Made by a program: the position numbers and the translations under genes
Shown: one piece after another, positions 60,540 through 64,000 of the stretch
Numbering within the stretch: the stretch's first letter is position 1
Layout: each line of letters opens with the position of its first letter
Notes under the pieces: generated by a model
The model's input: only the letters and a program-made list of their open reading frames with translations
Database searches by the model: none
What the model was told of the DNA's origin: nothing
DNA from: Paraburkholderia agricolaris
GTDB lineage: Bacteria > Pseudomonadota > Gammaproteobacteria > Burkholderiales > Burkholderiaceae
Length of the DNA: 64,000 nucleotides
Reading direction: 5' to 3'
NCBI RefSeq assembly: GCF_009455635.1
Contig: NZ_QPER01000001.1
Span: 4,216,001-4,280,000 of the forward strand

Positions 60540-61847
60540 ATGCAAGATTCTTTTCAACACTCGGCATCGTTGCGGCCTATTGCCGTCGATAGCGAAGGTT
60601 CACTCAAACCCAAGGCCAACGGCTTTACGGCCAACGCCGCTGTCGGCACGAGGCTTGAGCCCGGCCCCACCGATTCCGACAGCGCGCCTGCGGTACGCCT
60701 GCTAACCGATACGTTGCAGGAGGCAACCCGTCGCAATGCATCGGACCTGCACATCGAACCGGCCGAGCGTGGCTGGCGCATGCGTTTGCGCATCGACGGC
60801 GTGCTGCACGAAATCCCCCAGCCCCCTGCGCATCTGCGCGACGCATTCATCACGCGGGTAAAAGTACTGGCGCGCATGGACATCGCCGAGCGGCGCGTAC
60901 CGCAGGACGGCCGGCTGCGTATTGCCACCTCGCCAGGGCGCGTCGAAGACTACCGCGTCAACTCGCTGCCTACCTTGTTCGGAGAAAAGCTGGTGCTGCG
61001 CAGACTCGACGCGTTGCCCACGGATCTTTCGCTCGACTCATTGGGCCTCGATCCACAGCAACGTGCAGCAGTCGATGCGGCGATTCGCGCGCCGCACGGC
61101 CTCGTGCTCGTCACCGGGCCCACCGGCAGCGGCAAGACGCTGTCGTTGTACTGCTTCCTGCATATGCTCAACGACGAGGCACGCAATCTGTGCTCGGTAG
61201 AAGATCCGGCGGAAATTCAATTGGCAGGGATCAACCAGGTGAGTGTGCGCGAAAAGGCCGGCCTCACATTCGCGCTGGCGCTGCGCGCGTTCCTCCGTCA
61301 GGATCCCGATGTGATCATGGTTGGCGAAATCCGCGACGACGAAACCGCCGACGTCGCCGTAAAGGCGGCGCAGACCGGCCACCTCGTCCTGTCCACCTTG
61401 CATACGAACGACGCGCCGGCTGCCGTCGCGCGTCTGATCGACATCGGCGTCGAGCCTTACAACCTGGCCGCCGCACTAAAGATGGTGACGGCCCAGCGGC
61501 TGGTGCGGCGGCTGTGCGTGGCGTGCCGCGCACCCGCGCCGCAATCGGCGGCGGCGCTGCGAGCAGCGGGCTTCGCCGACGATCACCTCGACGGCTGGCA
61601 ACCATTCGGCGCCGCCGGATGCGCCGCTTGCCACGGTATCGGCTACCGCGGCCGCGTCGGGGTTCACCAAGTGATGCCTGTCTCGGATGCGATGCGCGAG
61701 CTGATCGTGGCACGCGCGGGCACCCTGGAGTTGGCTCGGCTCGCACAAGCTGAGCACGTCGCTACCTTGCGCGACGCGGCCTTGGCGCGTGTGCGCGACG
61801 GCACGACGAGCCTTTCTGAAGCGCTGGCCGCCACCGAGGTCGCATGA
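60540..61847 (+). CDS. pilB: Type IV pilus assembly ATPase (PilB/HofB type, short)
   Basis: Secretion-superfamily ATPase powering pilus polymerisation. The 435-residue protein has SDLHIEPAERGWRMRLRIDG (about 68-87), Walker A GPTGSGKT (193-200), the Asp box around CSVEDPAEIQLAG, Walker B DPDVIMVGEIRDDETADVA, His box TGHLVLSTLHTNDA, and a tetracysteine zinc element (CVAC and CAAC). The usual N-terminal MshEN region of PilB (about 130 residues) is absent, making it HofB/GspE-like in length. It overlaps pilC by 4 bp. Confidence 0.88.
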   Translation: MQDSFQHSASLRPIAVDSEGSLKPKANGFTANAAVGTRLEPGPTDSDSAPAVRLLTDTLQEATRRNASDLHIEPAERGWRMRLRIDGVLHEIPQPPAHLRDAFITRVKVLARMDIAERRVPQDGRLRIATSPGRVEDYRVNSLPTLFGEKLVLRRLDALPTDLSLDSLGLDPQQRAAVDAAIRAPHGLVLVTGPTGSGKTLSLYCFLHMLNDEARNLCSVEDPAEIQLAGINQVSVREKAGLTFALALRAFLRQDPDVIMVGEIRDDETADVAVKAAQTGHLVLSTLHTNDAPAAVARLIDIGVEPYNLAAALKMVTAQRLVRRLCVACRAPAPQSAAALRAAGFADDHLDGWQPFGAAGCAACHGIGYRGRVGVHQVMPVSDAMRELIVARAGTLELARLAQAEHVATLRDAALARVRDGTTSLSEALAATEVA

Positions 61848-63070
61848 GCACAGCCGCGCCTACTCAGCCAGCCGCCGATTTGCGCTTCAGATGGCGCGGT
61901 GTCGACGTCAACGGCATGCAACAAAGTGGCGCGCTCGTGGCGCCAGATGCCAGCGCCGCGCGAGCGATGCTCAAGCGCGACAATCTGTTCATCGTCGAAC
62001 TGGCGGCCCGCGGGCCGGCACCACGCCCCAAAACTCGCGCCAACGACGTGACGATATTCACCCGTCAGCTTGCCAGCCTGTTGCGCGCCGGTTTGCCCCT
62101 CGCCCCCTCGCTGGAACTGTTGGCGCAAGCGCAAGGTTCGCCCCGGCAAGGCATGCCCCGAATCGTCGGTGCGCTGGCGCGCGATATCACCAGCGGCCTG
62201 CGGTTCTCAGCGGCATTGCAGCGGCATCCGGCGCAGTTCAATGCGTTGTACTGCCAGCTCGTCGAGGTCGGCGAAGCGGCCGGCGCATTGGCAACGATCC
62301 TTGCCCGGCTCGCCGACGACCGCGAACGCGCCGCCGCGCAGCGGGCCAAGGTGCGCGCGGCGCTGACCTATCCGGTGGCCATCCTGTTACTCGCCATAGC
62401 GATTACCGCGGCGCTGCTGATCTGGGTTGTCCCCACCTTCAAGCAGATCTTCGATGGCTTCGGGGCGAAGCTGCCCGCACCAACACAGTTCGTGCTGGCT
62501 TTGTCCGCAGGTGCTGCGCGTTGGAGCATTCCTCTGGTCGCTGTGACATTCGCAGCAGGTTCGGCTGTGACATTTCTGTTAAGACGTTCCGAAGCGGCGC
62601 GCATCCGGTTCGCACGCACATCGCTGACAATCCCGATCGCCGGTCCATTGCTTCGCACCTTGTGCGCGGCGCGCTGGAGTCGCGCGCTGGGCACTTTGCT
62701 CTCAGCCGGCACACCCCTCGCGGACGCGTTCGATTCACTCACTCACGCCACCGGCAACGCTTTCTTCGACCGTGCTACGGTGGAGATTGCCGCGCGGTTG
62801 CGGCGCGGCGAGCGGCTTGCCGCGGCAATGCGCGCAGCACACTGCTTTCCACCTGAGGTTGTGCAACCGGTCGCGGTTGCCGAGGAGTCCGGAGCGCTCG
62901 ACACCATGCTGATCGATGTGGCGTCGCTCGCCGATCGTCAGGTAGACGAAAAGATCGGCACGCTTTCGGGTCTGTGCGAGCCCCTTGTCATCATCGTGCT
63001 GGGTACGCTGGTCGGTGGCCTCGTGATCGCGATGTATCTTCCCATTATTCAACTCGGCAACGTGGTGTAG
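61844..63070 (+). CDS. pilC: Type IV pilus inner-membrane platform protein PilC
   Basis: A GspF/PilC-family platform. The 408-residue protein has two T2SSF domains, the first at about 60-185 (FTRQLASLLRAGLPLAPSLELL) and the second at about 265-390 (ALGTLLSAGTPLADAFDSL), with transmembrane segments at about 165-190, 215-240 and 380-402. ATG overlaps the pilB stop (ATGA). pilD follows 28 bp later. Confidence 0.9.
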   Translation: MSTAAPTQPAADLRFRWRGVDVNGMQQSGALVAPDASAARAMLKRDNLFIVELAARGPAPRPKTRANDVTIFTRQLASLLRAGLPLAPSLELLAQAQGSPRQGMPRIVGALARDITSGLRFSAALQRHPAQFNALYCQLVEVGEAAGALATILARLADDRERAAAQRAKVRAALTYPVAILLLAIAITAALLIWVVPTFKQIFDGFGAKLPAPTQFVLALSAGAARWSIPLVAVTFAAGSAVTFLLRRSEAARIRFARTSLTIPIAGPLLRTLCAARWSRALGTLLSAGTPLADAFDSLTHATGNAFFDRATVEIAARLRRGERLAAAMRAAHCFPPEVVQPVAVAEESGALDTMLIDVASLADRQVDEKIGTLSGLCEPLVIIVLGTLVGGLVIAMYLPIIQLGNVV

Positions 63071-63098
63071 CATCGCAGCCGAATCCCACCCTTTTTAT

Positions 63099-64000
63099 AT
63101 GCAGGCCACCATTCCGCTCGTGTCAGATACCTCTTCCAGCCTGTTTTCGGGTCTGCTGTCCGGCCACTTCGCAACGGGTCTCGAACTCGCGTTCGGTAGC
63201 TTGCCCGAAGGCCTGCAAATTGCATTCGCAATCGTATTCGGCCTTGTGATCGGCAGCTTCCTGAACGTGGTGGTGCATCGCGTGCCGATCATGCTGGAGC
63301 GCGCGTGGCGCGAAGAGGTCAGCGAGGCCACCGAACAACCGCTTGAAAACGACGGCCTGCCCGCCCGCTACAACCTGTGGGTGCCACGCAGCGCATGCCC
63401 GCACTGCGGCCACGTGCTCAGCGCATGGGAAAACCTGCCGGTGCTGAGCTACCTGCTGTTACGCGGACGCTGCTCCGCGTGCAAAACTCGCATCAGCCTG
63501 CGCTACCCGCTGCTCGAAATCGCCACCGCAGCCTGCGCGGCAGGGGCGCTCGCACTGTATGGGCCGACCGGCACGGCACTCGCCGCCTTCGGACTATGCG
63601 CCGCGCTGCTGGCAATGAGCGCGATCGACATCGACACGCATCTGCTGCCGGACTCGATGACGCTGCCGCTCCTGTGGGCCGGCCTGATCGTGAATTTCAA
63701 CGGCATGTTCGCGAGCCTGCACGATGCCGTGCTGGGCGCGATCTTCGGCTATCTGGTGCTGTGGGCCGTGCATTGGCTGTTCCGGCTCGTGCGCGGCATT
63801 GAAGGGATGGGTTATGGTGACTTCAAACTGCTGGCTGCGCTCGGCGCATGGCTTGGCTGGGCGGCGCTTCCGCAGATCATCCTGATCGCGGCGGTAACCG
63901 GTGCAGTGGTCGGCCTCGCGGCGACATGGCGCGGTCGCATGCGCTTTGAAGAGCCGCTGCCGTTCGGGCCATTTCTCGCAGCGGGCGGTGCTGTTACGCT
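63099..64000 (+). CDS. pilD: Prepilin peptidase PilD, 3' end outside window
   Basis: Type IV prepilin peptidase/N-methyltransferase. My translation from ATG 63099 runs to the window edge. It shows GSFLNVVVHRVP, the zinc tetracysteine CPHC...CSAC, catalytic aspartates in IDIDTHLLPD and GMGYGDFKLLAALGAWLG, and several transmembrane helices. A Shine-Dalgarno before the ATG is weak. With pilB and pilC it forms the assembly and processing set pilBCD. Confidence 0.92.
   Translation, partial: MQATIPLVSDTSSSLFSGLLSGHFATGLELAFGSLPEGLQIAFAIVFGLVIGSFLNVVVHRVPIMLERAWREEVSEATEQPLENDGLPARYNLWVPRSACPHCGHVLSAWENLPVLSYLLLRGRCSACKTRISLRYPLLEIATAACAAGALALYGPTGTALAAFGLCAALLAMSAIDIDTHLLPDSMTLPLLWAGLIVNFNGMFASLHDAVLGAIFGYLVLWAVHWLFRLVRGIEGMGYGDFKLLAALGAWLGWAALPQIILIAAVTGAVVGLAATWRGRMRFEEPLPFGPFLAAGGAVT

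Overview
The window is a contiguous chromosomal stretch of a GC-rich beta-proteobacterium. Gene content and protein sequences (fmdB-DUF502-aspS-nudB-clsB, rplU-rpmA-obgE-proB, accB-accC-prmA, a Lys/Ala histone H1-like protein, pilBCD) point to the family Burkholderiaceae, most likely Paraburkholderia; this is inferred from remembered family sequences, not from a search. Almost everything is housekeeping. The one accessory island is an insertion-sequence cluster at about 18.6-24.8 kb.

Layout. 1-5 kb (minus): fmdB, a DUF502 membrane protein, aspS, terminator, nudB, clsB (cut by the left edge). 5-15 kb (minus): a giant FAD/Fe-S oxidoreductase, a HIT protein, a DUF971 protein, ubiE, a Tim44-like protein, ubiJ, ubiB and a TPMT-like methyltransferase, i.e. 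a ubiquinone cluster with passengers. 15-18.5 kb (plus): ilvA, a 5'-nucleotidase, queF. 18.5-24.9 kb: two IS3-family elements, an IS110-family element and an IS481-family element, all inserted into one large composite inverted repeat lying between convergent queF and mtgA. 25-31 kb (minus): mtgA, aroE, an RNase II-family exonuclease, a YqiA-like esterase, mpl. 31-39.4 kb (plus): an unknown protein with a degenerate nucleotidyltransferase-like motif, a TlpA thioredoxin, aroQ, accB, accC, prmA, a zinc-ribbon/DUF3426 membrane protein, tpx, a PfkB kinase, a glycine-zipper lipoprotein. 39.4-48 kb (minus): histone H1-like protein, nrdB, nrdA, ampD, a PP0621-type protein, a CcsA/YpjD-type protein. 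48-50 kb (plus): ffh and a phosphoribosyltransferase. 50-52.5 kb (minus): marC-like, proS. 52.9-54.3 kb (plus): rppH, a CNP1-like lipoprotein. 54.4-57.6 kb (minus): proB, obgE, rpmA, rplU. 57.8-64 kb (plus): ispB, tRNA-Pro(CGG), a CorC/DUF21 protein, pilB-pilC-pilD (pilD cut by the right edge).

Two regulatory or mobile findings stand out. First, the non-coding DNA upstream of the IS110 transposase contains a hairpin whose two strands carry a 7-nt identity to one insertion flank and a 7-nt complement (one G-T wobble) to the other flank, as expected for the target-binding loop of an IS110 bridge RNA; the target is the palindromic repeat itself. Second, the nrdA promoter combines two NrdR boxes (one over the -10) with four DnaA-box-like 9-mers in exact 12-bp tandem register, two of them perfect matches, suggesting joint NrdR and DnaA control of ribonucleotide reductase.

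Functionally the genes fall into ubiquinone synthesis (ubiE, ubiJ, ubiB, ispB), cell-wall synthesis and recycling (mtgA, mpl, ampD), fatty-acid initiation (accBC), DNA precursor supply (nrdAB), translation (aspS, proS, rplU, rpmA, prmA, tRNA-Pro, ffh), amino-acid synthesis (ilvA, proB, aroE, aroQ), RNA turnover (rppH, RNase II family) and type IV pilus assembly (pilBCD).
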